From Zonotrichia leucophrys gambelii (taxonomy: Eukaryota > Chordata > Aves > Passeriformes > Passerellidae), in assembly GCF_028769735.1 (NCBI RefSeq), contig NC_088173.1:8205038-8269037 (forward strand): a stretch of DNA of 64,000 nucleotides. The letters run 5' to 3'. This document shows positions 1 through 11,966 of the stretch, in pieces; position 1 is the stretch's first letter; every line of letters begins with the position of its first letter. A model generated the notes under the pieces. The model did no database searches. It saw only the letters and a program-made list of their open reading frames with translations, and was not told the origin of the DNA. The position numbers and the translations under genes were made by a program.

Positions 1-3000
1 GCCACCTCTTATCTTCAAAGTAAAAATGAAAGAGGAAAAAAAATTAAAGAGCTGTAATAAACCATTAACTTCAGAATGCACGTAGGGTCTTTCTGGGGTA
101 TGAACTTCTCTGGAATGTTTCTCCCCTTATCTCTTGGGAAATGGCACCACAGAGGACTTCAAATGGAACTTCCAAGTTTTAGAGGCTATTTTGTCCAAAC
201 AGGCCAGTTGGACTGGACTGTGCATGAAAAAAAAAAAGGGGGACTCACAAATTCACTGCAGAGCATGGCTCCACGGGGAGTTGGGAAATTTGCCTCAAAC
301 AAAATCCACTGGCAGATAGTCATTATCTGGCCACCTCCAGTGATTTAGGGGCTCCCTGCACCACCTAACAATCAATCAATTACCCTGATTGAACAGCCCT
401 AGAACACAAGTTTTAAAAATGTAACTACCCATGACCCAAATTTCCTGCTGGTTATGTTGGCCTCAAGTTAGCCCCATTTGTCTATCATCAAGGGAGCCAA
501 TAAAAATAATAAAAACAGGTCAATTCTGAGCTTTCCAAAGACTGTATAAAAACATTAGCGCTGCTTAATGTAGAGCCAGCTAAAAGGGCCCAAGTTCGAA
601 CACTTTCTGCTCAGTTGCATTGTTTGGACATTTTAATGCTCTAATCACACATTCTCCAGAATTCAGAGAGACTTTGTGAAAGATTTTTGTTGTTTTCCAT
701 CTCTTCCCTCCACCCTCTTTAGTTATTTATTTTTAGAACTTAAGCAGTGTAATAATTTGATGTCCCTAAGGATAAATAAACTGATGTCAATTTGCTGATT
801 TTTGCAAAAGGCCTGAACTTTGGCAGATGGGATAATAGTGAAGAAAGTACAAATATATTCTGGGGGGGGGGTTTAAACACTGAACATGCCATTGTGCTTC
901 AAAATCTTATTTAAAATCTTATTTATAAGATCTACAGGAATTAGGAGGAAGTGTAATAATCCAAGAAAAAATGTTTTGCAATTCTGTGAGAGGCATTATT
1001 TTCAGTATTAAAATAACTGTAAGAATCTGAAGTCATATGCATCATTAGACTTATTTTTCTCAATAGAAAAAAGAGTGAGTTTGGGAGGAAGAGGAGGTTC
1101 AGAGTTTACTTGAATTAACATGTGTCCCTGACAAAACTTAGAAGAGAACTGAGCACTGTAACCCCTGTGCTTCCAGCCCAGTGTCCTCAATTTGTCATTA
1201 AAAACATTAAAGCAAAAATCAACTTCAACCAAGTGGGATTTATTTTCTTTAAAATCCAGGAGGAAGGAGGAGATAAATCTTGAGAGACTACCTCAGTCTG
1301 TTAATATTCTAGTGGCTTCTGTTCAGGAAGCAAAACATGTTTAATTCCTTCAGAGGTTGCATGAGTTAAACAGAACTTCTTGGAATGGGAACCACACAGC
1401 TTTATACAAGTGAAGAATTTTTTTGGGGAAAACCAAAACTAAAAACCCCTAAACCCAGCTACAGGTAAAACCAGTAGAAGATGGTGGAAACACACAAGCC
1501 CTTGGGTAATTTGCTGTCCCAAACTCTGGGACTGGCCTATTTAAACACAGCTCCTTTTATTGATAACTTAGGTGGCAAAAGAGATGTGGAATAAGCAGCT
1601 TTCCAATGCTCCCCTATTTGATTTTTCATGTTTTACCTGGGCTTGACTGTTTGTGGTTTGTGATTTGGCAGACTGCATATTAACTTTCCCCATGTCCAGA
1701 CAGAGGCAAGAACATTCTAACTGCTAAAAGTGACAATGGCACCAAAGGAGAAGCTCATGGGTATGTGAAACTGGCTCAGATCCTTTGATGGTAATAGATC
1801 TCTGCAGGAATAGTCATTTTAGTAAAAACAACAGGCGCTGCCAAACTAAGGAGGAGTCCTTGCTGCCTGCAGTGCTCAGCTGCCCATAAATCAAATGCTG
1901 CTACTCGCTGTTTTACACTGTTTGGCCATCTGAGATTTGGGGTTGGTTGCACATAATTTCCATATGGGTGGGAAGATGTCTGTACTCCCTGCAAAACAAT
2001 TATTTCATGTATTTAGTTTTTAATAAATGGCCTACATGTGACTAGCGATTTCACACAATATATCATTTAAGTATGATCTTACCATTCAAATTATGATTTG
2101 CCACATGAAGCTCTAGAAATCATTTTAATTATTGACTTAGGCAGGTTTTGATAAAAGTGTACCTCTGTTTTGTCTTCTCTTCACATATTTCTAGGGTATC
2201 ATTTAAGAATAAGCAACCCAGAACACAACACAGAAAAAAAAAAAAGTTCTTCAAAGTACCACACTCTCACTATTAGGAAACACTTCAATCTGTGTATGCC
2301 AAAATATAGAGCATAGAGTTAGTCAGACAGGTGATTTTAGATAACAAAAGTCCACTATCTATGTATTTCCTTTGTTGGGAAGTAAAGTTTTAGTCTCAAA
2401 CTTATGTTTCCAGCTGGGGAGGGGCTGACAAAGCCTCTCCTTGCAGGGAGAATGAGCAAACTTTGGCCTTAGGGGAAAGCGGACACAGGATTGAGCAAAC
2501 TCACAGCAGATTGAGAGTGGAGGTGTAAGATGCGGGCAGTAAATGGCTGCCTCCAGTTTAAAAAAAAGTGTAAGCCATTCAAGATCAGGAGAGACACCCA
2601 GTGCTTTTGTTGGAGACCAAAACAGTTTTATGACTTGTCCCTGCCAATACCAAGAGACTGCACCTTCTCTTTAATGGCAGTGTCTGTCTAGTCACTTGAT
2701 ATACGATACAGAAACCCACCAAGGATACACATATAAAGAAAACAGCGCAGAACTAAACTGCTAGTAAGAGACACAGGAAACAGTAAAAGAATCTAGGATC
2801 TGTCTCCTCTGTCATTACTTTTAATGATTCTTCTGTTTGAATGAAATATCCCTACAGAGCCAAATCAATCTCCTGCCCTCTTTTCTGCATTTATCACCCA
2901 CTCTGAACATTGCCCAAAGAACTATGTTCTCAAAACTGGAGAGACAATTTTCAGGCTCTCCCTGTAGACAGCATCTTAAAATTTTACTATAAACAAATGA

Positions 3001-6000
3001 AAGAAAAGGAGTAAGCTTTCCAGAAGCTATTTTTGACCTGGCTCACACTGTCAAAGATACAAATTCACATTCATCCCTTGCTCATGCTCTCCCAATTAGA
3101 CTTCATTCTCACCTTCCACTCACCACACCAGCCTCTTCCTTGTGCACCTGCTAGAGTGTTTCTGTGACTGTGCATTAAATCAAATCATTCTAACCATACT
3201 GGTTCTCTGCTTGGGTTTACTGCTTGGCCACAGAAACACACTAGTTGTCAAGGACAAAGATTGGTCTGCCTCCTTATGCAGCAGTGCCAACTTAAAGCTT
3301 AGATGAGCTAGAATTTAAGGTTGCCAAGAGATAAAAGAAAATTATAGAAATAATCACCTGCTCATAGGATGACTTCTTCAATACACTGTCAAATGGCCAG
3401 ATGCTTAATTGGTGTCTATCAGCCAACACTACAGATAACAAAAGCCCTTTGATATACCTGATGAACATCTACCCAGGATGTTAGAAGTTACTACAGAACA
3501 CAATGACAAGTCAAAGGCAAGAAGAAATTACTGACAACATAAAACTTTTTAAAAGCACAACATCTGTAAGCTCTTCTGGTCAGAGATAATTTTTTAACAT
3601 GTCTTGCATAATTCCAAAAACACAGCATTGACACTTAACAGCTAATATGTGATAACAACACAAGTATTTAAAACAGGCTCTTCAAGCCCTATCATTTCTA
3701 AAACCAAAACAAAAGCAAAGCCCAGGACAGTTCTTTCTGCCAATAACTCCCTAGCCTATGATCATGACCTAAGCAATTGGATTTCATCTGGATCCCACAG
3801 CCAAAGTAATATATTCCAGTATTTTTCTTTAACTAATATTCTTAGGGCATAAAAGAAACTATATTTTGAACAACATAAGTAAGATTTCTTCTTAACACAT
3901 TTCTCCTGTCTTCACTGAGGACCACAGTTGCTTGACAACAATTTCTTATTTTTAATCTTACAACTTCTTCAGTTATTTCTGTTCCTGCTGCCACAACAAG
4001 CAGATTGTGTCACTATGTCAGTTCTGCAAGACTTAGATATTTTAAGAAAATTCAAATGCCCACTGATATATCTTCCTCCACAGCACCAAAATCACCTCAT
4101 TGCAGTGAGTTATGCTGTTGGGCAATGTATCATTACATGGTATGGTCCAGTTTTTCCCTCTCTCTTTGGAAATCATCGACATGTACAGCTGTGTTAAGAT
4201 ATTTTAATGGGTTCATGGGGGCTCAGCAGCAACAATGTACTGAAAAAAGGGTATTTAATAAGTCTGGATTTTATTAGATGAATCTCTGCAAGGATAAGGA
4301 GAATTTTACTTAAATCACTCATGTCTGACATGAGAGACTCATCAGCAGGTTAAAAAGGGAATACTTCCAACCTACTCAGTCAAAGCTTTTAGCTGGGATA
4401 GCTTCTACAGACATGCTTGGTAAAAACATGAATCAGCACAGCAAAAACAGTGTCAGCAGAATGAAACAGGAATACAGACACAGCCAAGATAAAACCTGCA
4501 TCAGAAAAAGATCTTGGTGCTCTGCATGTGAGGATCTTTTGAGTATGGCTTTTGAAGCTGTTTGTTTCTATAAGTCTTGGAATATTGAGAAAATTGCTAA
4601 AACATGGGGTTCAAAACTGAGAAAATCCCTGGGCACAGGGATAACATAGTATGCTATGAGGTGAAATCTCATCAATTTTGAGGGAAACAATGGGAACACA
4701 TTCAACCACTACAAAGCAAGGGATAAGAATCCAGAGGGTTAGAAAACAAATAAAAGGGGTATAAATCAAGAAAAATATAGTATAACCAATCTGGTCATTC
4801 AATAGCGCATATCATGTCTGCAGAAGGAGGGGATTCTGTCCCAAGAGATGTGTACTGAAAAAGATTTGGGAGATGCTCAGGACAAAGAAAATGATTGAAT
4901 TCCTGCTTAGATGACTAGCTGTAATAATTCAGGTTAGAAAAATAGATGACCCAGTAGAGAGAAAAGGTCTAAAAAATCATGAGTGGACCTGGAAGGCAGG
5001 TAGGGAATGATTGCTCACTCTGTCTCATCACAACAAGAAAGAGGCAATATACAAAGCTGGAAAGGAGCCAGTTTAAAGAGCAATTTCAATGGAGGTATTT
5101 CCTCATGCAATTTGCTCAGATGTGGAACTACTTGCCAAATGTTGTTGTGCTGCTAAATTCTTACTTGTGCTCGCAAAGATGATGGGAAATCTCACAGGGG
5201 AAAAAAATTCCTTCAAATATCAGTAAATACACGGAAACCACAACTGTTACAGAACTCATAATGGTTGGAACAGGGAGAATATCATATAACCTTGTCCTCT
5301 TCTCTTAATCTTCTGTAGGCAGCTGTTTTTGAGCAGAAGTGAACTTTTTTTTGTTAAACAAACTAGCTCAGCTGCATTTTTGATCCAATCCGTAATAAAC
5401 ATACTTACATCAAGGCCAAGGCAAAAGGCCTAATGTCACTATAAAAGACAGTATCCATGGCACAGAAGTAGGAAAGCAGGTTTACTAAAGCATGTGGCAG
5501 TGTCAGGATTAATTCCTATATATCGTGCCGAGTCTTAGAGTCCGTATTTCTAAGAGGATGTGAAAAACTAGAGATAACATTGAAAGGAGTTACAAAACAA
5601 TTGAAAGAGTGAATTTCATAGTGGGAGACAATTCCTTATCAAAAGGAAGAATAACAGTTTATGTATGTCTCTGGGCAGAAGAAAATTTCAGAGTATGAGA
5701 CAGCTCTTGAATTGAGTCAAGAAAGGCACATGAGGAATGAGGGAAGTTGAAACTATGATTTTTCCAGTTCTCAAGTTGGTGAGGATGTTCCAAGTGGTGT
5801 GCACATTTTACAAAGACTTTTGGGGGTGAAAGGGCAGAAAACAAGCAGAAAGCACAGACTCAGCGGTCTCATGGAATAGAACACTGTGCATTAAATACAT
5901 CTGGTGAGTAGAACTATAAATTATTTAGCACGGTTCTTGATTGCAGTGAAAGGAATTGTGAACTGTGAGGGAAAAATACTTCAGAAACAGCAAAAAGGAT

Positions 6001-6400
6001 GCAAGCAATACATGCTGTAAAGGCTGTAAGCAGTGAGTCATAAAAGGAGACTGACAGTCAAAACAAGTCCATCTTCTTCTTTTCCTTCACATTCTTGCCT
6101 TTTCTATCCTCTCTTTTCTCTCAAGTCTTCATTTTATGCCTCCTCCTTCAGTCCTATGTTAATCTACCATCAAATATTCCAGAAACTCCTCAGAGCTGCA
6201 GGAAAACCTCCAGATATTTGGTGATGGGTCAGACCATGGTGGACACTGGTACCAGAAATGAAAAATGAGGGCTGGGGATGAGGGTAAAAAGGCAAAACCA
6301 GTCACATCAAGTGAAAAACAAAAGGAGTTTGGAGCCTGCATGACTGTTTGGGTCCATCTGAAAGACATTTGTTTTCTGGCTTTCTGTGTTTAAGTGTGTT
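1..6400. other. Intronic or intergenic AT-rich DNA
   Basis: No secure gene. Two weak minus-strand splice-bounded blocks occur. 1637-1723 is 29 codons, 0-phase at both ends, with acceptor TGTCACTTTTAG and donor CCCAG|GTAAAA. 3358-3385 encodes VLKKSSYEQ, with acceptor TTTGACAG and donor GCAG|GTGATT. A run of nine Gs lies at 862-870. The rest is unremarkable. Confidence 0.4.
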
Positions 6401-6407
6401 AACTTAC

Positions 6408-6446
6408 CATCAAACTTTTTAAAATAAATCCAGTCAACTTCTGTCC
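6408..6446 (-). CDS. Candidate small coding exon (39 nt)
   Basis: A good pyrimidine tract and acceptor (GGTTGTCTGTTAATATCAAGCTTCTAG) and a near-consensus donor GATG|GTAAGT enclose 39 bases encoding TEVDWIYFKKFD. It is entered with 2 bases and leaves 1. The phase would follow B2 if B2 uses its first donor (G+GG = Gly). The open frame extends upstream past the acceptor, so a longer exon starting near 6533 is also possible. The short length makes chance occurrence a real possibility. Confidence 0.35.
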
Positions 6447-7786
6447 CTAGAAGCTTGATATTAACAGACAACCAGGATATCAAGCATACATTGCCACAAG
6501 CCACAATGCCAGTTTGCACCAAAGCATCACTCAAATAATGATTTCAACTAAGGTTGGGCCAAACGCACACCTGGTATTTTTTAGTGATACTTAGAGATCA
6601 TACTTTTACATAAAATATGATGAATAGGGGTACTATCTTGAGCAGAACACACCCCATTTTGCAGTATCCCTGAGATTAAAGAAACTTGGTGAAAATCTAC
6701 CACTAAGACAATCTACACTAAAACAAAATCTGTTGGAATTTACTAAAGTAATAGCGACTGAAACTCCTTGATGTCAAGAAACTTGAAAGACATTTAAAAC
6801 ATCAACTTGCATGAGATGGTTGTATGAGACTAGGTACCAGATCATATTGTTGTAGAAATTTAGGCAGTAGCTAATTTGAAAATGTTTTGCATTGTATTTG
6901 AAATATTTTACACCTTAGTTTGCAGATAGACAAAGACATAACACATAAAAATATATGGACATGGGAGGTTTGCAGAGGAGATCCCACTGCTCTGTCCACA
7001 GCCCCACAGCTGGAACCACAGGAAGGAGACACAATGGCAACACAAAGACACAAAAGGCAGATTATCGTTCTGCTGCAAAGCACCACGGCTGTTAATCAGT
7101 ACAGTAAATGTTATCACAATAGAGTACTGACATTTCTAGCCCTTGTACAAACTCACTATGCTTCAAGCAGGATTCAGGCTTTCATGGTGATTAAAGGCAG
7201 ATGTCATATGTATAAGTTTATAATTTAAAAATGCCTGGCTCATTTTTGTGTGTGGAAGGAATCTTTCATTCACAGAACATCTTCATTGGAGGACGCTCAC
7301 TGTAGTCTGATTTGCAAACAAAAGGACTTTTTTTTTTCTCCTAAGGTTGAACAAAATAAAAGAAAGTTAATTATAGAACCATATCTCACTCCATCCTATG
7401 AAATGTAACAGGTTAAACCTTTAATTTTCCTGTCCAGCTTTTTAGTACCATGAAAAACTAATCATCATTCAGAGAACAGCAGGTGGCAGAACAATGATAC
7501 TCCAAAGAAAAGGACATTTTTTCCCCTATAAATGTGTGAACTGCAGCAACAACTACTCAGCATGTATATAATATTAAACATCAAGTGAAATACAGACATA
7601 GGCAAAATGACAATTATGGTGAAACACTATTGAAATCCCACTCTTTTAATCTTCTCATTTCATCTTGGAAATGCTTTCCTGCTCTAGAAGCTAACAGTTG
7701 ACTTTTCAAGCACAATTTAATTCAACCACCTACAAACTGTTTCTTCAGCTCCCTAGCTGGGCAGAATCTTCTGTGCTGGTATTCAC

Positions 7787-8172
7787 CTGCAGTGGTGAGC
7801 AGACTGCACAGCCAGGGCTGGTGTGGGTATGTGAATTTTTAGGATGCTTGTTATTAGAGAGTACATGCAACACCTGCTTGTCAGTCATGACGTTCTTTGC
7901 CTCTTGGCCCACATGTCTTTCCTTTGGTTGGCATGTGGCAAGTCCTCTACTCTTTGGGTTCCTTTCACCATTCCCATCATCCCCACATGGAGCCAGGCCA
8001 GCTGGGTGGCACTGGCAGGGGTTTTGCTGCTGGCCCTTGCTCTGGATGGAAAAGATGTCCGACTGCTTTCCCAGTGCCAGCTGCAAGGGCCATGTGAGGG
8101 CATCCTGGCCATGTGCCGGGGATTGCTCCTGCCACACCTCCTCCCCATCCATTTGTCCAGCGTGAGCTACAA
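7787..8172 (-). CDS. Candidate long exon or lncRNA exon in a GC-richer patch
   Basis: The acceptor GATGGTTTTTCTAG and the donor CTGCAG|GTGAAT bound 386 bases that are open in one frame for 128 codons (for example QMDGEEVWQEQSPAHGQDAL). Entry with 2 bases would fit the 1 base left by B2 with its first donor. Against a coding role, the patch is about half GC, the plus strand is also open over much of it, and the predicted composition (Gln, His, Cys, Pro rich) looks like translated noncoding DNA. It could be an exon of a noncoding transcript or a chance open frame. Low confidence. Confidence 0.25.
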
Positions 8173-9834
8173 CTAGAAAAACCATCCCATTTTCTGTCCG
8201 CCTGGGATTTCCCTCCCACTCAGCCAAATGCCTGAGTCAGCATAGCTATCCCTCATGAAATCCCATTTGCACAAAGGGAGACCACTGGAGCACAGGACAT
8301 CTGGTCCCAATATCTAAAACCACTTAAATCACGCATGCCATTCCAAACATTTAAGGACTTCAGAAGTTTTTAGTTTGTTTCATATGCATTTCCTAGTTGT
8401 TTCATGCAGAAAGCATTTATGTTCCAAGTTTCACTCTAAAGAGGTGGGCAAATGTATATTCCACCTCATTTTAACTTGGAAAAAAAAATATCCCACTTTA
8501 AAGATAAGACCAGATCTGGCTTAAGCTACTTTTATGTTAACTGCATTTTAAAAAATTATTTTAGGAGAGTATCAACATGTCCTGAAATACAACACAATTC
8601 AGACTCCATTAACAGGCAACAAAAGGTGGTCATTATATTCAATATAAAAAAGTCCCAAACCTATCCAATAAAGAAAGAAAAACCCCACAAATTCATCTGT
8701 ATATACTAGAAGATGAGGTTCCAAGATGTTTTTCAGTTAGTTACCCGTTGTGATTTTTGGTAGCAAAGAAAGGACTCCTGGCCCAGTGGTCAGCACTAGA
8801 CTGATCCTCTAGAGACCAATGCTCAGCTCCAAGTCCAAATGTGCCCTTCTTGCCTTTCTATACCTGTAAGCAGTGGTTGCTTCCCATGCTACCAAACACT
8901 AATTTGAGTGCTCTGATAGCCTGATGCTGAGGCCTGGATATGAGAAATAACATTCAGTGTAGTTAAGAGGTCCCTTTACAGCCCCCACGTACATTATGAG
9001 CCATGGTATGCTGATGCCAATACAACAGAGGCAGACTTGAGTCCCCTGTAACCTATTTAACCATCAATAGCCATCAAGGTGTCACAAGACAGAGCTCACC
9101 ATCAACTGGGTTCTTTCTACAAAAGCCAGTATGGGTATGTCTGTGTATTTCACAGTCTCTCTTGCACAGGTCTTAAAAAGAGAAAATGCAGCATTTTGAT
9201 ATAATTTCTTTCCTTCTTATCTGGCTCCCCACACTTCAGGAAGGGAGTGCTTCCAACCTTTACCATCATAGCATACTCGTACTACTATAAGACCAGAAAA
9301 ATCCAAATTTCTTCTTAAAGTACTACTAGAAAATTCTAAAATCACTCAACAGCACTCCACTTTTCTAACAAGCCATCTGTCAGTATGCTCTCAGGACATG
9401 ACAATCAGACTTCTGGGTCATAAGTGATACTCTGTATGGAGACACCCCTGCAGCAAAAAAAAAGGGAGGTCTGAGACACCCTAGTTTGATGAGAGAATCC
9501 AGAGTACCTTTGTTATATATTGTAATGCACAAAATACTTTAAATCATTTATCTGAGCCTTGGATCATATTTTGGAAGGCAGACTAGTATTACAAAGCTCT
9601 TTTAGACACTGTTTATTAACATCAAAATGAAATATGAAAAGCACTTTCTGTTAAATCCAGGATCTGAACAACTCTTATAATGTACCCTAACTGCAGTAAA
9701 ATGGTATTGCAACAGCTAGAAATAACTGTTATTACTAAATTTTTTTTTTTTTACTGCACTAATGTATGTTTACTCCTTCTAAAAATAACTTTTCCAAACA
9801 ACATCATCACAATTAAGTTACCCAGAAATGTTAC

Positions 9835-9942
9835 CATGTGAGTTAGCACTCCAGTCATCACCTGGGGCCCTCACATCCCAGACTATTTCAAGTTTTCGTG
9901 GGGCAAGCATTTTGATCTTCCGAACAGAAAGTGCTGGAGGCC
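9835..9942 (-). CDS. Internal coding exon B2, fibronectin III-like strands
   Basis: The acceptor GTGATCTTTGCTAG is followed by an open frame that takes 2 bases and encodes PPALSVRKIKMLAPRKLEIV and WDVRAPGDDWSANSH. Two donors are possible: CATG|GTAACA (end 9835, leaves 1 base) and TCTGG|GTAACT (end 9822, leaves 2 bases, adding GNISG). The segment SVRKIKMLAPRKLEIVWDV has the spacing of fibronectin III B and C strands with the conserved Trp. That assignment is an inference. Charged and hydrophobic residues alternate as expected for beta strands, unlike the helical exons of region A. It may belong to a different gene from A1-A8, or to a separate domain of the same protein. Confidence 0.7.
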
Positions 9943-10919
9943 CTAGCAAAGATCACATAGCCCACAACATGTCTCTGCTACTGTGTAAGAAAAGCAGCAT
10001 GGGAAGGGGGTGAGTGAAGATAAATGTATACACAGTTGTTTCTATTTAAAATTTCACCTTTCTTTCTTTTTTTATAACCACTACAAAAATCCTAAACTAA
10101 TTTCAGAACAATCTCTTCTCCCACCTCCAAATAACGTCCCTCTGCCACCTCAGTCATGGCCACTTCTGTCAGACCCTAGCAAACTACTGCTTGGTGGTCT
10201 CTCTGTTCTACCCTGAGTCACATTTTAATTACTAAGAGCATTGAGAAGAGATCAGTGCACAGATATTGGCGAATCTTCAAACAAGAGTACACGCTGTCCA
10301 TTTTCTTCACAATGAAAAAGCTCTTAAAGAGATTTTGATAAAGATTTGCCTCCTGCTTGCAGCCCACGTTTGTAATGTTTATATAAGTGAGAGATATAAA
10401 TCTTTTTCAAATGAACCCCACGGTTTTTAAACCAGCCTCGTTATAAACTGCCTGTTTCCGTTTTGCCTGCCTAAGCAAGCAATGCAGGGCCTGCTTGGGA
10501 TAGACTGGAACTAATTTAATGTGCTCCAGGTTTAATCCCCATCCTCCCGCTTTTACTGGCAGATTTTACACAGAGGACTACTGCTGATTTTAACAATGAT
10601 TCATGTGATAAGTGGGTTTCGACTTGTATTTCCACATCAGAAAACATGGAAGAGAAACGCCACCAAAATAATTTTAATAAAACATGGCCGAGACGGAGCA
10701 AAGCTGAACTAAGAAGAATTAAACTTTAACACAAGAACTGTTTCTCTGTGTTTCAATTTATAAAGGCGAATTTTTAGCTCGCTTTAGAAGAGCAAAGAGA
10801 AGCGCGCGGACCTCTCCGCTGGTGTGCAAGGAGGCCGGCGCGCAGGGCCGCAGCCCGACACGCGGGGGGAGCGCGGGCAGGGGTCTGCCACGAGGAAGGC
10901 GAAACAGCGGGATAGCGGC

Positions 10920-11236
10920 ATAGCCCCCATGGCGGGACAGCCCCCATGGCGGGACAGCCCTCACGGGAGGAAAGCTCTCATGGCGAGAGAGACTCACGAG
11001 GACACAGCCTCCACGGGGGGACAGCCCCCACGGGAGGACAGCCCTCACGGGGGAACAGCCCCAATGGCGAGAGAGACTCACGGGGGGATAGACCCACGGG
11101 GGGATAGGCCCCACAGAAGGACAGCCTCCACGGCCGGACAGCCCCCACGGCCGGAGAGCCCCCACAGGGGGATAGACCCACGAGGGGACAGCCCCCACGG
11201 CCGGACAGCCCCCACGGCCGGACAGCCCTCAGGCTC
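10920..11236 (+). repeat. Degenerate ~17-bp GC-rich minisatellite
   Basis: About 18 imperfect units follow the pattern catggcgggacagcccc, with variants such as cacggccggacagcccc, cacggggggatagaccc and cacgaggacacagcctc. Higher-order structure is visible: a block containing 'atggcgagagagactcacg' occurs twice (near 10980 and 11064), and 'gggggatagacccacg' occurs twice. The unit length is close to 17, not a multiple of 3, so the open frames through it read the unit in shifting phases. This argues against a genuine repeat protein. The array lies inside the CpG-type island. Confidence 0.85.
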
Positions 11237-11293
11237 CCGGCGGCACCGGGCGCTCCCGGCGGCGCGGCCCGAGCGCCCCGGCCACAGGCGCGG

Positions 11294-11308
11294 CCTGCAG
11301 GTGGCGCT
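11294..11308 (+). promoter_or_regulatory. CTCF-like binding site
   Basis: The 15 bases cctgcaggtggcgct match the vertebrate CTCF core pattern (CCRSYAGRKGGCRSY) at 14 of 15 positions, with a T where R is expected at position 3. It lies just outside the minisatellite in the CpG-type island, a common setting for CTCF. The match is read by eye and occupancy is unknown. Confidence 0.5.
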
Positions 11309-11431
11309 GTTGGAGCGCGGTGGGCGCGGAGCCGCCGCCTGGCAAACTGATCCGGGCTGGGCTCGGCCCTGCAGCCGCATCCCAGCAGCAGGAAAATCCT
11401 ACGTCCTTTCTGCTGCGGACATGCTGCTTAG

Positions 11432-11466
11432 CTCTCTCTCTCTCTCTCTCTCTTTTTTTTTTTTTT
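11432..11466 (+). repeat. (CT)n followed by poly-T
   Basis: About 11 CT dinucleotides run directly into a 14-base T run at the plus-strand edge of the CpG-type island. As a pyrimidine tract it ends in aatt without AG, so it is not a plus-strand splice acceptor. Long polypyrimidine tracts next to islands can form triplexes and are length-variable. Confidence 0.9.
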
Positions 11467-11874
11467 AATTTGTTTTAAATTCACAGGAGCAAAACATGTT
11501 CATTAACACGGCACACTGAAAAAGGGACAGCAATTACAGATGTAATAGCTGTTTATTTTTGCAAAAGGTAACTGAATGACTGATGCAGAGACCACGTAGA
11601 TGCTATTTTGCAATCATCTCCTCGCGTATCGAATTCCCTGCTCATTTACATAAACCAGATGTTTCCCCGACAAACCAAATTCCTTGAAGAAAAACCAGAA
11701 GTTGCTATACTTCATGTCCAAAATGAAAGATGATGTGAATGTTCCATTAGCCACTAAAGGCAAATGTATACTTAAAGTGCAACAGTTTCCTTTTATTTAG
11801 CACAACTTTTGTGAGGGCTTAGATGATCCTCGGCAGAAGCATTAGAAAAGAAAAATGAAGCTACTTAAATTTAC

Positions 11875-11966
11875 CCACTGGCCTCAATAGCTTCTACTTC
11901 CCTTGGGAGTGAAACGTCTTTGCCAGATCTTGACCCTCGAATCAGTCCACGGGGTGGACAAATACT
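11875..11966 (-). CDS. Internal coding exon B1, fibronectin III-like edge
   Basis: The acceptor GATTACTTGTTTCAG and donor CAGTGG|GTAAAT bound 92 bases. The frame opens on a codon boundary and encodes 30 residues, SICPPRGLIRGSRSGKD followed by VSLPREVEAIEAS, and leaves 2 bases (GG). The end, LPREVEAIEASG, resembles the A-B strand region at the start of a fibronectin type III domain; this is a weak inference from pattern alone. It lies about 400 bases upstream, in transcription direction, of the CpG-type island. No exon was found that takes the single base needed to continue it, so its link to B2 is unproven. Confidence 0.68.

Larger units (their letters stand above)
10800..11420. promoter_or_regulatory. 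CpG-type island, possible promoter or enhancer
   Basis: GC content and CpG density rise sharply here against AT-rich flanks (runs such as gcgcgcgg, ccggcgcgcag, ggcggcgcggcccgagcgcc). It is the only such island in the window. It contains a 17-bp minisatellite, a CTCF-like site and a terminal CT/T tract. It lies between minus-strand exons B1 and B2, so it could be an alternative internal promoter for the minus-strand gene, a start site for a transcript on either strand, or an unmethylated regulatory element. No TATA box or clear initiator was identified. The long open frames across it on both strands are by-products of the repeat and high GC. Confidence 0.6.

Noticed and set aside
580..620. 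Possible tRNA T-loop (aagttcgaacac)
   Set aside because: No cloverleaf arms or A/B box arrangement could be built around it.
10824..11468. 214-codon plus-strand open frame and several shorter minus-strand frames over the CpG-type island
   Set aside because: They are translations of the 17-bp minisatellite and flanking GC-rich DNA. Unit length is not a multiple of three, frames are open on both strands, and there is no initiation or splice context.
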